From Legionella fallonii LLAP-10 (lineage in GTDB: Bacteria; Pseudomonadota; Gammaproteobacteria; Legionellales; Legionellaceae), in assembly GCF_000953135.1 (NCBI RefSeq), contig NZ_LN614827.1, positions 1,021,001 to 1,085,000 on the forward strand: 64,000 nucleotides of DNA, written 5' to 3'. Each line of letters starts with the position of its first letter. Within the stretch, counting starts at the first letter, position 1. The notes under the pieces are model-generated. The model was not told the DNA's origin and ran no database searches. It saw only the letters and a program-made list of their open reading frames with translations. Of this stretch, positions 53,221 through 62,237 are shown piece by piece. The position numbers and the translations under genes are program-made.

Positions 53221-54273
53221 CTACAGCTTAGACAATATCAAACTCGTAGGTTTAGCAAGGCCTAAAGAAGTTAACTGTTCTTTGGTGAACCATTGCCCTT
53301 TAGATTCCTTGATCTGCTTGCCTAATATTCTAATCTTTATACTAAGCGCATTGATTTCAAGATGAAAATGGCTAAATCGATGTTTAAAAGCAATGATTGG
53401 TTCGGGTGTTTCACCTTTAAAATCATATTCGCGTTGAATAAAATCAATAGGGCAATCTTCTTTATCAATACTAGGAAAACACCATAATCCCCCCCATAAG
53501 CCCGAAGGTGGTCTCTTTTCAAGATAAATTAGTCCTTGATCGCTATTGAGCACTAAGAACTGTTGCTGTTGAACGGGGACTGTTTTTTTTATTTTTCTTT
53601 CAGGGTATAGGTGCTGTTCTTTATTTTTAAAAGCTTGACAGCTATCTTGTAACGGACAGGAGATGCAATTGGGATTTTTAGTTGTACAGCAGGTAGCTCC
53701 CAGATCCATAATGGCTTGCGTATAATCAGCGCAACGGTATTCTGGCATGCATGAATAAGCTAGTTCCCAAAGAGTTTTTTTGACTTGAGCTTGCTCAGGC
53801 CATCCTTTTACGAGAAAAAAACGAGATAATACCCTTTTTACATTACCATCCAAAATTGCCTCGGGCTTATTAAAAGCTTGAGATAAAATAGCCGCTGCTG
53901 TTGATTGACCTATTCCGGGTAATTCAATTAGCGATTTTAGGTCTGTAGGAAAGGAACTTTGGTAGTGTTCTTTTATAATCTTGGCGCAGTGATGCAGATT
54001 TCTGGCTCTACTGTAATAGCCTAGTCCAGACCAGAGAGCTAGTACATCGTCTTCTTTAGCCTCAGCTAAATCATTTAGCGTAGGAAACTGTTGCATAAAA
54101 CGAGCGAAATAAGGAATAACCGTTTGTACTTGGGTTTGTTGCAACATAATCTCTGAAACCCAAACCTGATAAGGGCTGCGAGGAAATTGCCAGGGTAAAT
54201 CCTTGCGTCCATGTACATCGAACCAAGCTAATAGCGGGGCACTAAACTGTTCTAATAACTGTTTATCTGTCAA
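53221..54273 (-). CDS. mutY: adenine DNA glycosylase MutY
   Basis: 350 residues, the MutY length. WVSEIMLQQTQVQTVIPYF with the catalytic Glu, ALWSGLGYYSRARNLHHCA, the HhH motif LIELPGIGQSTAAAIL followed by LDGNVKRVLSRFF with catalytic Asp, the iron-sulphur cluster Cys (CCTTKNPNCISCPLQDSC) and a C-terminal NUDIX-like 8-oxoG recognition domain. Removes A opposite 8-oxoG. Its ATG overlaps the asmA-like stop by 4 bases. Confidence 0.96.
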   Translation of the reverse strand: MTDKQLLEQFSAPLLAWFDVHGRKDLPWQFPRSPYQVWVSEIMLQQTQVQTVIPYFARFMQQFPTLNDLAEAKEDDVLALWSGLGYYSRARNLHHCAKIIKEHYQSSFPTDLKSLIELPGIGQSTAAAILSQAFNKPEAILDGNVKRVLSRFFLVKGWPEQAQVKKTLWELAYSCMPEYRCADYTQAIMDLGATCCTTKNPNCISCPLQDSCQAFKNKEQHLYPERKIKKTVPVQQQQFLVLNSDQGLIYLEKRPPSGLWGGLWCFPSIDKEDCPIDFIQREYDFKGETPEPIIAFKHRFSHFHLEINALSIKIRILGKQIKESKGQWFTKEQLTSLGLAKPTSLILSKL

Positions 54274-55811
54274 TGGAATAACCCTTTTAGTCTATTTCTA
54301 ATTTCATTTACAGGTTTCTCTACATTAGTTTTAATCAATAGACCCAATAGTGGAGTAATTTGCTTAAAGTCTGGCAAAATCTTAGGTTGTTCTAAAGTAC
54401 CAGATATTATCAGAGGAAGGTATCCGCCTAATGCTTGTTGAATTTTTTGCATGAGGGGATCATTATTGGTATTGTTTACACTAGCTTGAAGCTTAGAGCT
54501 CAATTCCTCAGTAGACAAATTTAACGAGCCTTGACCTTTTACTTGTAATTTATCGGTTTGCAATAAAATAGAATCACTGGACAATATTCCATTATTAAAT
54601 TGGTATTGCATGCTTGCCAATTTAAATGTTGTATTCCCGTGAGTGAATTTGCTGCTATCCCAATCAGTCAGTTGTTGCTGAATTTTACCAAGATCAAATG
54701 ACTTATCAGGAACTAAATTAGCCAATTTTTCTTTGAGACTGTTGAGCAGCTGCTCCAAGTTGATGTTATAAATTTCTCCGTTTTTAATAGCAAGACTTCC
54801 TTTTCCGGAGATATTGGTAATACTTGTTTTTTCGACAGGGATGGTTGCGTGAATGGAGTAATCAAGAGCACCACTAAGTATGTCGTGACCAAATAAGACA
54901 GCCATAATTTGTTTCCCATTTAAATTAGTTGCTGTCTGATTTAACGAAAGTTGTTGTGTTGCATAAGAGTAATCCATAGTGCCTATAGACTCACCATCAT
55001 AAAGAGATAAAGTGAAGGGATTAAACTGAATACTTTGTTTATTAGTTTTAATAGTGGCACTAACTTTTTTAATAACAAATTGATTTAAGGAAACATTTTG
55101 TAGAAGTAGTTGTCCCTCTGATGTCGATTGATTAATTCCATTGGGGAATTGGCTCAATATGGCTGGTGTTAGGCTTAGTCGGCCTTTAAAATTGATGGTT
55201 GCTGTTATCAAAGGATTTGCAGCGAACTCACTAAGCTTTGCTTTGATTTGCAATGTAAAAGGGGAATTTTGTAAATTAAATTGATCCATACCGATTTGTA
55301 AATTTTTAAATACGGTAGCATGATTATTTTTATGAATAGTAATTTGACCACGACTGACTAATAAACGTTCAATAGCAAATTGTTCCCCGTAGTTAGTTGG
55401 GTTACTCTTACTAGAAGCGGAATTGTCTGGGGATTTAGATGTTTGAGCTGCATCGAGATTCACTGAGGTTGTTAGTCCATCAATACTCACCTCACTGAAA
55501 ACATATTTTCCCCTTAATAAAGGAGTGATTTTCAAGTTTAAGAGCATAGTATCTATTGATAATGAGTATTCTTCATTTAACTGCTCATCACCGATTATAA
55601 TCTTATTAAATTTAAGTCCAGGCCTAGGAAATAATTGCCAAGAAATGGCCCCATCTACATGACTTTTTTTGTGGGTAAGGATGGTAATTTGGTTGTTAAC
55701 TAATTTTTTTACCGTTTCAGGATTAATATTTTTTGCGAGTATCCATAGAGTTATTGAGGTAATGAATAATAGGGCGACTATAGTCAGTGCCAGTTTTCCT
55801 AACAGTTTCAT
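54270..55811 (-). CDS. asmA: AsmA-family protein
   Basis: 513 residues: N-terminal membrane anchor (LALTIVALLFITSITLWIL) then a large periplasmic beta-rich region typical of AsmA, including LFPRPGLKFNKIIIGD, a Ser-rich linker (SKSPDNSASSKSNPTN) and the C-terminal block LKVKGQGSLNLSTEELSSKL-like. AsmA-like proteins are implicated in phospholipid transport to the outer membrane. Cotranscribed with mutY, as in several gammaproteobacteria. Confidence 0.9.
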   Translation of the reverse strand: MKLLGKLALTIVALLFITSITLWILAKNINPETVKKLVNNQITILTHKKSHVDGAISWQLFPRPGLKFNKIIIGDEQLNEEYSLSIDTMLLNLKITPLLRGKYVFSEVSIDGLTTSVNLDAAQTSKSPDNSASSKSNPTNYGEQFAIERLLVSRGQITIHKNNHATVFKNLQIGMDQFNLQNSPFTLQIKAKLSEFAANPLITATINFKGRLSLTPAILSQFPNGINQSTSEGQLLLQNVSLNQFVIKKVSATIKTNKQSIQFNPFTLSLYDGESIGTMDYSYATQQLSLNQTATNLNGKQIMAVLFGHDILSGALDYSIHATIPVEKTSITNISGKGSLAIKNGEIYNINLEQLLNSLKEKLANLVPDKSFDLGKIQQQLTDWDSSKFTHGNTTFKLASMQYQFNNGILSSDSILLQTDKLQVKGQGSLNLSTEELSSKLQASVNNTNNDPLMQKIQQALGGYLPLIISGTLEQPKILPDFKQITPLLGLLIKTNVEKPVNEIRNRLKGLFH

Positions 55812-56171
55812 AAGATAGAATCTTGAGATAAAAAAGGAAGCATATAGATAAAGGATTTTCTGTCAAGATATACCTAGAGCAATTATACGTATTCTCCTGG
55901 GGAGTAGTCATAAATTGTTGAACCAATGAAGTTGCTCATATTTTAATTATGTAGAAAAACTAAAAACATTGCATTTCTATTGAAACTATTATATTGGCCA
56001 ACTAGACTGGATATGTAGGTATGGTTTTATTTTATTTTTACAGTAGCATTTCGAAAGAAGTCTAGTTTAAGCATGAATAAATATATGATGTTGTTTTCCT
56101 TTTTAGGATTTGGTGTGTAAATACACTTTTAAAGGAACTCAGGATGAGTTGTTTAACAAGGAGATCGTCAT
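55812..56171. other. 360-bp intergenic region between divergent genes
   Basis: Holds the upstream region of the 217-residue unknown protein: a TTTCGAAAGAAGTCTA repeat end at 56049-56064 and a GTGTAAATACAC sequence (56115-56126). No gene found. Confidence 0.45.
56049..56064. repeat. solo end of the TAGACTTCTTTCGAAACTC family
   Basis: TTTCGAAAGAAGTCTA is the exact right-hand form of the terminal repeat of the element at 59532-59629. No partner end is visible nearby. Confidence 0.5.
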
Positions 56172-56825
56172 ATGCATCAAGGGCCATCCGAGATAGTGGT
56201 ATTAAGACCCACTACCGTCTTTTTAGCGTTTCTTGCCTCTCAGTTACCTGAAAAAAATTTACCTAGTTTTAATTCGTTGCAAACAGATTGTACGGCATAC
56301 GTTATTAAAAAGTATGAGTCAATTGAGGCAACGGTTGACGAAATAGAAAAAAATTTTTCACCCATGTTTCGTCATGAGATCTGTCGATGGCTGGGGGATG
56401 ATGCACGTAACGAAATAGAAAACAGCTTTTTAGATTTTCTGTGCTGTTTTAGATTCGAATTACATTCGCATATCATTTTAATGGAACCCTCTATAGAAGA
56501 CGGCAAGCAATTACTCGTAATTAAACCTCGTTCCTTATTACTAAAATGGATAAAAGATCAGGCAGAGCAGGAAGAAGGGGTAGAAGATATAGCACAGGAA
56601 ATAACCCTTTCTCATATAATGGAAAATGCGACGGTACTAGTAAAAAATTTTCCCAACATAAAAGAAATAAAAACCTTTGTAAAACAATATTATAAGCCCA
56701 TTTTTGAAACAGCCATGAGTCGCATGTCAAACCAAACGAGTAGCTGGCCTACAGTTAATTCATTTCAATCATTTAGCCAGTATTTTGCTATTGAAATACA
56801 TACTCAATTAATTCAGCTGTATTGA
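56172..56825 (+). CDS. unknown protein with internal duplication
   Basis: 217 residues, no signal peptide. The N-terminal half (VVLRPTTVFLAFLASQL ... FRHEICRW ... FRFELHSHIILM) and the C-terminal half (LLVIKPRSLLLKWIKDQ ... FETAMSRM ... FAIEIHTQLIQLY) share the same helical pattern, which points to an ancient tandem duplication. AAGGAGATCGTCAT precedes ATG. The next gene follows after 13 bases, so they form an operon. No family recognised; an effector or a cytoplasmic complex subunit are both possible. Confidence 0.65.
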   Translation: MHQGPSEIVVLRPTTVFLAFLASQLPEKNLPSFNSLQTDCTAYVIKKYESIEATVDEIEKNFSPMFRHEICRWLGDDARNEIENSFLDFLCCFRFELHSHIILMEPSIEDGKQLLVIKPRSLLLKWIKDQAEQEEGVEDIAQEITLSHIMENATVLVKNFPNIKEIKTFVKQYYKPIFETAMSRMSNQTSSWPTVNSFQSFSQYFAIEIHTQLIQLY

Positions 56826-56838
56826 TAAGGAGCTTACT

Positions 56839-57738
56839 ATGGATCCACTAAGTATAGCGCTTATTTGTGCCGCTTCATTTGGAGCAATAGTGACTATAGC
56901 TGCATTCATTAGAATGATGATGTTGAGTAGAGATAAAAATGCTAATGATGAAGCACAAAGAAAAGCACTAACTCAAGAGGCAGCTGAGCTAGAAAAAATG
57001 CGCGAGCAAATGCAAAGCAATAAACGCTTTGACTCGCATTATAAAGTGCTGGGAGCCAACAAAGATGCCATTATGTATCTAGACACTAAAATAGAGGATA
57101 TTCTGCATAAAAAAGCACAATTAGTAGAGCGTTATGCGCAAATTTCTATTAAAGAGTCGGAGGCGATAGTAGATGGTTCTCCTTCTAGTCAACGTAAGGC
57201 AGCTTGCGATCGATTAAAATTAGAAATCGATGAGGAAATTAAATTTTATGATAATGAGTTGCAGCAGTTGCAACAAAGAAGAACCTCTTTATGGGATACA
57301 AGCGATGATTTACAGGAGTATTTGTTACAACAAGAAAAATCGCGGAATGCCAGTTTAGATTTTATTTACAAACAACATTCTGGTCTTTTAGAGAAGGTTT
57401 ATCTCCGTCATATTGATAATAGCGAACATGTTGCGAAACAAAGTATTGAGGCTGGAACATCTACTTTTAAGAGTATGATTTGGGCACCAATACAGTTTTT
57501 ATTGCAGTATTTTAATATTTCTACTGGTATTGGTTACGATAAAACACAAATGGAAAAGGACGCTAGAGATGAGGTAGAAAAAATGGAGGACGAAATCAAT
57601 GATCCTCCAGCTGAACCTCCCAAAAAAGATGATGAAATTATAGATATCGATGAGTCTGATAAAAGTCCTGAAGAATCTAAAGAAGAAGATAATGATGATT
57701 CTGATACTGAAAGTGATTCAAAGTTATTGATTGCCTAA
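56839..57738 (+). CDS. membrane-anchored coiled-coil protein with acidic tail
   Basis: 299 residues. One N-terminal membrane helix (LSIALICAASFGAIVTIAAFI), then a long charged coiled coil (residues about 35-200) with YDNELQQLQQRRTSL, a second short hydrophobic segment (MIWAPIQFLLQYF) and an acidic tail of Asp, Glu, Ser and Pro (EIIDIDESDKSPEESKEE, and more). AAGGAG lies upstream of ATG. Operon partner of the previous gene. Not recognised; the acidic tail suggests binding to a basic partner. Confidence 0.65.
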   Translation: MDPLSIALICAASFGAIVTIAAFIRMMMLSRDKNANDEAQRKALTQEAAELEKMREQMQSNKRFDSHYKVLGANKDAIMYLDTKIEDILHKKAQLVERYAQISIKESEAIVDGSPSSQRKAACDRLKLEIDEEIKFYDNELQQLQQRRTSLWDTSDDLQEYLLQQEKSRNASLDFIYKQHSGLLEKVYLRHIDNSEHVAKQSIEAGTSTFKSMIWAPIQFLLQYFNISTGIGYDKTQMEKDARDEVEKMEDEINDPPAEPPKKDDEIIDIDESDKSPEESKEEDNDDSDTESDSKLLIA

Positions 57739-58326
57739 AAATTATTCTTTTGGTTAATTGATGACATATATGGCAATCTATATTACACTGCGCTGCCCAC
57801 AATATTCTAAAGTCATGTGGGCATTTTTTAAAAGTCTGTTTTTCTTTTTTTAGAAGGAATTGCAAAAAATTGATGACTTTAAACTGACTTACAAAAAATG
57901 ACGTCTTTTTAGCATGGCGCATTTTACGTATGTTCTGTTTAATCCAGTAGCTGTAATAGGGAGTAATAATCGTAGTCTATATAAATGTGATGAGGAAAAT
58001 TCAGATTTATAATTGATTCCTGTATTTGAAGAGGTAATTAATGTTTGATGGATAAAAATATAATTACATATTACCAAATGTCGCAATGAGTAATTAATAA
58101 GTGTAACTGTTCGTATAATGGTTCTAACTGAAGTTTCTGTAGCTCGACTTGCGTTGGTTTGCAATCGGGGAGAGAGTTATTTAAAATTTCATCCGGTCTG
58201 CAAATAATCAGGCTTCAAGTGCTCAATTATTTAAATTGACACCATGAAATGAATAGTTACGGTAAGTTAAGAACGTACCAGGTTGCTTCTATTAAGATCC
58301 TGGTATTGCTGGTATGGAGTATGACG
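57739..58326. other. 588-bp intergenic region
   Basis: Contains the terminator at 57795-57829 for the pair above. The short minus-strand frames here have no ribosome site and atypical composition; nothing else identified. Confidence 0.45.
57795..57829 (+). terminator. intrinsic terminator
   Basis: GCCCACA and TGTGGGC form a 7-bp stem around a 14-base loop, followed by ATTTTTT. Confidence 0.75.
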
Positions 58327-59403
58327 ATGAAGAAAAAACGTAGTTTAGGACTTATCTCTTTTATTTTGTGTTTAACTTTGGCAACCTCGGGATTTGCTGT
58401 AGATTTAAATGCTCTTCTTCCTGATGAACGTAATACTATAGAAGTGTTTCAGAAATCTTCTCCTAAAGTAGTTTATGTGCATCGTTTAGCAACGGTAAAT
58501 AGCCGTCATTCGCTAGTTAAAAAACAAATCCCAGACGGTGCTGGTTCAGGGATTATCTGGGACGACAAAGGTCATATAGTCACTAATTTTCATGTTATCA
58601 AGGGCGCAGATGATTTAGCAGTTAGCCTTGGTAAAATGACGGTTCCTGCAAAAGTAATCGGCATAGAACCACGCAAAGATATTGCTGTTTTAGAAATTAG
58701 GTCACCACAGGCGTTGGCTTATTTAAAAACGTATAAACCTTTTGAAATTGTTCATTTAAACGATTTAGTGGTTGGTCAAAAAGCGATTGCTATTGGTAAT
58801 CCCTTCGGTTTGGATCATAGCTTATCAAAAGGAGTGATCTCTGCATTAGGTAGAAAGGTTCCAGGAATAGGTGGTGTAACAATTCGTAATATGATTCAGA
58901 CTGATACACCAATTAATCCAGGTAATTCAGGTGGACCTTTATTAAATAGTGCTGGGCAATTAATTGGTTTGAATACTGTGATTTATTCTCGCTCAGGTTC
59001 TTCTGCTGGAATTGGTTTTGCTGTTCCTGCTGATGATATTGAACGAGTTGTCTCACAAATTATTAGGCATGGTCGAGTCGTTTTATCAGGAATTGGTATC
59101 CAACGAGTTGAGCCACACATAGCTCAAAAATTAGGTGTAAAAAAAGGCATTCTCATTGCTGATGTTTTACCGAATACTCCAGCCGCTCAAATGAAGTTGA
59201 AGGGGACATATAGAGACTCATGGGGGCGTGTTGTTCTCGGCGATATAATAGTAGCCGTGAATGCTAATCCGGTAGCAAGTTACGATGCTTTATATAACTT
59301 ACTTACTGAAATTAAAGTAGGGCAAGAGATCACCCTTTCAATACAAAGGGGCAATAAGCAGATGGATGTTAAGATGAGAACTATCGACATCGCTGCCCTA
59401 TAA
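58327..59403 (+). CDS. periplasmic trypsin-like serine protease, DegP/DegQ-like
   Basis: 358 residues from ATG 58327, which begins a signal peptide (MKKKRSLGLISFILCLTLAT) and has GGAG 7 bases upstream; the frame is open farther 5'. Catalytic triad: His in TNFHVIKGAD, Asp in RKDIAVL, Ser in NPGNSGGPL. One PDZ domain follows (IGIQRVEPHIAQKLGVKKG to GQEITLSIQRG); the second PDZ of DegP is absent, so it resembles DegS or a short HtrA but with a cleavable signal. Cleaves misfolded envelope proteins. Confidence 0.93.
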   Translation: MKKKRSLGLISFILCLTLATSGFAVDLNALLPDERNTIEVFQKSSPKVVYVHRLATVNSRHSLVKKQIPDGAGSGIIWDDKGHIVTNFHVIKGADDLAVSLGKMTVPAKVIGIEPRKDIAVLEIRSPQALAYLKTYKPFEIVHLNDLVVGQKAIAIGNPFGLDHSLSKGVISALGRKVPGIGGVTIRNMIQTDTPINPGNSGGPLLNSAGQLIGLNTVIYSRSGSSAGIGFAVPADDIERVVSQIIRHGRVVLSGIGIQRVEPHIAQKLGVKKGILIADVLPNTPAAQMKLKGTYRDSWGRVVLGDIIVAVNANPVASYDALYNLLTEIKVGQEITLSIQRGNKQMDVKMRTIDIAAL

Positions 59404-59447
59404 TAATGATAGGTTGAGCTAAGCATAGCCTACGTTACCTTCTAAAG

Positions 59448-59490
59448 CGGGGTTGGAGTTATAAGATAAAAACTCCAACCCCGTTTTCTT
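59448..59490 (+). terminator. intrinsic terminator after the protease gene
   Basis: CGGGGTTGGAGTT and AACTCCAACCCCG form a 13-bp perfect stem, then TTTTCTT. Confidence 0.9.
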
Positions 59491-59531
59491 TAAATCACTG
59501 ATATTATACTATGTGAACTCGTCATTTATAG

Positions 59532-59629
59532 TAGACTTCTTTCGAAACTCTAGTGCTGAAGTCACTTGCGTCGTCGATGCGATGTTCAAATCCTCATGTC
59601 CTAGCCACGTGAGTTTCGACAGAAGTCTA
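59532..59629. repeat. 98-bp MITE-like element (TAGACTTCTTTCGAAACTC ends)
   Basis: TAGACTTCTTTCGAAACTC at the left and GAGTTTCGACAGAAGTCTA at the right are inverted ends with one mismatch over 19 bases. Related sequence occurs at 8008-8026, 26196-26260 and 56049-56064. The interior has TCGTCGATGCGATG and no coding potential, which fits a miniature inverted-repeat element. Confidence 0.65.
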
Positions 59630-59648
59630 GTTCATTAGGAGGATAAGG

Positions 59649-60194
59649 ATGTTACTTAATAAAGAAGATTCCGTTTTACTACTTGTTGATGTGCAAGAAA
59701 AGTTAGCTCCTGCAGTTTGGAACTATGATGCATTTATTGCTCGCTGTGAATGGCTTTTAAAATTAGCACAGAGGATGGATGTTCCGGTTTTAGTAAGTGA
59801 ACAATATCCCAAAGGTCTTGGTCCAACAGTAGAACAACTGCGCACTTATTTTGATCAAGAGCAATGCATTGAAAAAGTTCATTTTTCTTGCATGCAACAA
59901 CCTGATTACGCTCGCCGTTTGCGTGAGTTAAATAAAAATCAATTAATAGTCATAGGGATTGAGGCACATGTTTGTGTATTGCAGACTGCCATGGAAATGA
60001 AGAGCTTGGGCTTTGATGTTTATGTCGTTGCTGATGCAGTGAGTAGTAGGAATAACAACGATTGCAAGTATGCTCTAAAACGTATGAAGCAAGAAGGTAT
60101 TCAACTAATCACCGCAGAAATGATCTTTTTTGAATGGTTAAGGCACGCTGGAACCCCTGAGTTTAAAGCCTTAAGCAAAGAGTTTTTACAATAG
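59649..60194 (+). CDS. isochorismatase-family hydrolase
   Basis: 181 residues, cysteine-hydrolase fold. The triad can be assigned: Asp in LLLVDVQEKL, Lys in EKVHFSC and Cys in GIEAHVCVLQTA. Such enzymes hydrolyse amides or isochorismate-type ethers; the substrate cannot be inferred. AGGAGGATAAGG lies before ATG. 36 bases upstream of the dehydrogenase gene, likely co-transcribed. Confidence 0.9.
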   Translation: MLLNKEDSVLLLVDVQEKLAPAVWNYDAFIARCEWLLKLAQRMDVPVLVSEQYPKGLGPTVEQLRTYFDQEQCIEKVHFSCMQQPDYARRLRELNKNQLIVIGIEAHVCVLQTAMEMKSLGFDVYVVADAVSSRNNNDCKYALKRMKQEGIQLITAEMIFFEWLRHAGTPEFKALSKEFLQ

Positions 60195-60230
60195 TTTGCT
60201 TCATAAGAAATTAAGTCATGGAGAGTATGA

Positions 60231-60974
60231 ATGAATTTAGATAATCAAATTGCTTTAGTTACTGGCGGTGCCTCAGGCATGGGTAAAGCCTGCGCTGAAT
60301 ACCTACAACAACATGGGATGAAAGTTGTTATCTGGGATAGGCAAAAAGATACTGCTAGCAAGGCAGATTTAGCTTTAAACTGTGATGTCACTAGTGAAGC
60401 ATCTGTCGAGCAAGCTATGAAAGAAACGATAGCACAAGTTGGTACTCCTAGGGTTTGTATTAATTGTGCAGGGATAGCTCCTGCCAAGCGAATCGTGGGG
60501 AAAGAAGGGGCCATGCCGTTATCTGACTTTAAACAAGTAATAGAAGTTAATTTAATTGGCACTTTTAACGTAATGCGTATTGTGGCACATGCTATGTCAG
60601 GATTAGAAATTGACGCCAAATCACAAGAGCGTGGTGTTATCATTAATACAGCTTCTATTGCGGCATTTGAAGGGCAAATTGGACAGGCTGCATATAGTGC
60701 TTCTAAAGGAGGCATTGTTTCAATGACTTTACCGGCCGCTCGAGAGTTAGCACGATTTGCAATAAGGGTGAATACTATTGCTCCAGGATTATTTGCCACG
60801 CCATTACTTTTAAATATGCCTCAAGAAGTTCAAGATAATCTTGCCTCAACTATTACTTTTCCAAAGAGATTGGGTAAACCAGAAGAATTTGCATTGATGG
60901 CGAAGTTGATTATTGAAAATGGGATGATGAATGGGGCTGTGGTTCGTCTCGACGGCGCTCTTCGTATGCAGTGA
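60231..60974 (+). CDS. short-chain dehydrogenase, HSD10/3-hydroxyacyl-CoA type 2-like
   Basis: 247 residues. NAD-binding GGASGMGKAC, NCAGIAP (active-site Asn region), INTASIAAFEGQIGQAAYSASKGG with the catalytic Ser, Tyr and Lys, and APGLFATPLLLNMP. The blocks AAFEGQ and RLDGALRMQ closely follow human-type HSD17B10 (2-methyl-3-hydroxybutyryl-CoA dehydrogenase), so it may oxidise branched or short 3-hydroxyacyl-CoAs. The TGA stop is the first base pairs of a large inverted repeat. Confidence 0.9.
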   Translation: MNLDNQIALVTGGASGMGKACAEYLQQHGMKVVIWDRQKDTASKADLALNCDVTSEASVEQAMKETIAQVGTPRVCINCAGIAPAKRIVGKEGAMPLSDFKQVIEVNLIGTFNVMRIVAHAMSGLEIDAKSQERGVIINTASIAAFEGQIGQAAYSASKGGIVSMTLPAARELARFAIRVNTIAPGLFATPLLLNMPQEVQDNLASTITFPKRLGKPEEFALMAKLIIENGMMNGAVVRLDGALRMQ

Positions 60975-61095
60975 GCGGGCATATTTGGCGCATCTTGAGA
61001 GAACGGCCCAGCAAAAAAATACTCATGTACCTGCTGTACACTCCGCTTTTTTTGCTGGGCCGTTCTCTCAACCTGCACTCAAATCTGACCGCTCA
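60972..61095. repeat. 124-bp inverted-repeat element with 25-bp perfect arms
   Basis: TTGAGAGAACGGCCCAGC plus seven A (60995-61019) and its exact reverse complement (61047-61071) flank a 27-base loop. Outer arms TGAGCGG/CCGCTCA (60972-60978, 61089-61095) extend it with mismatches between. It begins at the dehydrogenase stop codon. With no U-run outside the arms, but one within, it may act as a terminator or be a mobile repeat. Confidence 0.7.
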
Positions 61096-61171
61096 TGGTC
61101 TTGGTGGGTGTTTTTTTGCGAATGGCGCTTTGCTGATTCGCTTTTTTGGTCGTTGTGTCGTACATAGTATT

Positions 61172-61210
61172 GTAGCCTGGATGGAGGTCCTTGGACTGTT
61201 ATAACCCAGG
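61172..61210. repeat. GTAGCCTGG-family repeat
   Basis: GTAGCCTGG and CCCAGG in inverted orientation, similar to the copy at 51130 but with a diverged centre. Confidence 0.35.
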
Positions 61211-61316
61211 TTCATGGTACTCGTTCAATGTGGGGTAAATGTGGCTTTCCGGTGGTACAGCGTGAACACTTATGTTTCATGACGCTGTATCCGGATTGAC
61301 TATATTACATTGCTCT

Positions 61317-61805
61317 TTATGCTTCTTGATGGTGATTGTGTTCTGGGGTGGATTGTAAATTACCGGTAGCTGTGTAAACACTAACGGCTTCGTTGGTATT
61401 TCCTGAGAGGGCTTTAACAATTTGCTGACGGGTATGAATATTACTGACAATCACTTGTCCATTTACATTGTTTAAGTCTTGGCAAATAGTTAGTACTTCT
61501 GCAAGTTTATTGTTGAGTGTGCTTATTTGAGTATTTTCCTCCGAGGTGCAGCTTTTAAGAAATTCTTTTAAAGACGCTACATCTCCTGTGTCTTGGTTGT
61601 TTTTCTTAGTGAGCGCAACACGTTGCTTCGCACTTTCTTCAATTTTATCGGATAAAGCTTGTTTTTTATTCGCTAACTCTTCTAGCGCATCGAATTGACG
61701 GGTAGTTAGAGCCATTTTTTCTTCAGATAATAGAAGATTAAGTTGCTCTACCCAGTTAATTTCTTGCTCTAAACGGCTCGCTAAGTCCTTTATCTTATTG
61801 TTCAT
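61317..61805 (-). CDS. flgN: flagellar export chaperone FlgN
   Basis: 162 residues, all helical: LASRLEQEINWVEQLNLLLSEEKMALTTRQFDALEELANKK-type start that matches FlgN (conserved E..W...L...L..E...L). It chaperones FlgK and FlgL. Lies 15 bases downstream of flgM on the minus strand. Confidence 0.9.
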   Translation of the reverse strand: MNNKIKDLASRLEQEINWVEQLNLLLSEEKMALTTRQFDALEELANKKQALSDKIEESAKQRVALTKKNNQDTGDVASLKEFLKSCTSEENTQISTLNNKLAEVLTICQDLNNVNGQVIVSNIHTRQQIVKALSGNTNEAVSVYTATGNLQSTPEHNHHQEA

Positions 61806-61820
61806 TAAATAATCCTAAAA

Positions 61821-62117
61821 TTAAGCTATTTCGACAGGGTTTAACATATTTCTCGCAATTCTATCATTATTGATTTGATAGTTTCCGCTTTGCAGCTCTG
61901 CTTTAAAATATAAAACGCGAGCTTCATTAATTTCAGGGACGTCCTGAAGAGAGGCTTTTAACGCTTCTAATTGTTTTGACGTGTTACTAATAGATACTGT
62001 ATCCATAAAGGAACGATTATCTGCTATAGGCTCTTTGCTTTCTTGTTGCTTAGCCTTCAGACGATTGTCTGTATCAATTGATTTCATTCCTGTTGCGTCA
62101 TTTATTTGATTAACCAT
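61821..62117 (-). CDS. flgM: anti-sigma-28 factor FlgM
   Basis: 98 residues from ATG 62117 (AGGA 7 bases upstream). An earlier in-frame Met at 62144 lies in the -10 region of the promoter, so it cannot be the start. The N-terminal half is polar and disordered (VNQINDATGMKSIDTDNR) and the C-terminal half holds SNTSKQLEALKASLQDVPEI and VLYFKAELQSGNYQINNDRIARNML, the FliA-binding region of FlgM. Holds back FliA until the hook is complete. Upstream of flgN. Confidence 0.92.
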   Translation of the reverse strand: MVNQINDATGMKSIDTDNRLKAKQQESKEPIADNRSFMDTVSISNTSKQLEALKASLQDVPEINEARVLYFKAELQSGNYQINNDRIARNMLNPVEIA

Positions 62118-62146
62118 GAATTTGTCCTCAATCACATTTAGCATGC

Positions 62147-62173
62147 TTATCGGCTCCTTTTAAAATTTCTTTA
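62147..62173 (-). promoter_or_regulatory. FliA (sigma-28) promoter of flgMN
   Basis: Minus strand: TAAAGAAA (62166-62173), 11 bases, GCCGATAA (62147-62154), the FliA consensus with two changes in the -35. It lies 30 bases upstream of the flgM ATG and gives FliA-dependent feedback on its own inhibitor. Confidence 0.75.
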
Positions 62174-62237
62174 GTAGTTTTCGGCAAATTTTTAAACTTT
62201 TTAAATTTAATGCTGTACTTAAGGTAAAATTCATTCC

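Noticed and set aside
57889..58164. Minus-strand frame of 91 codons in the gap before the protease gene
   Set aside because: No ribosome site, atypical composition and no recognisable domain.
60245..60799. 184-codon minus-strand frame inside the dehydrogenase gene
   Set aside because: Complement of a well-supported SDR gene with intact motifs; the frame shows no family features.
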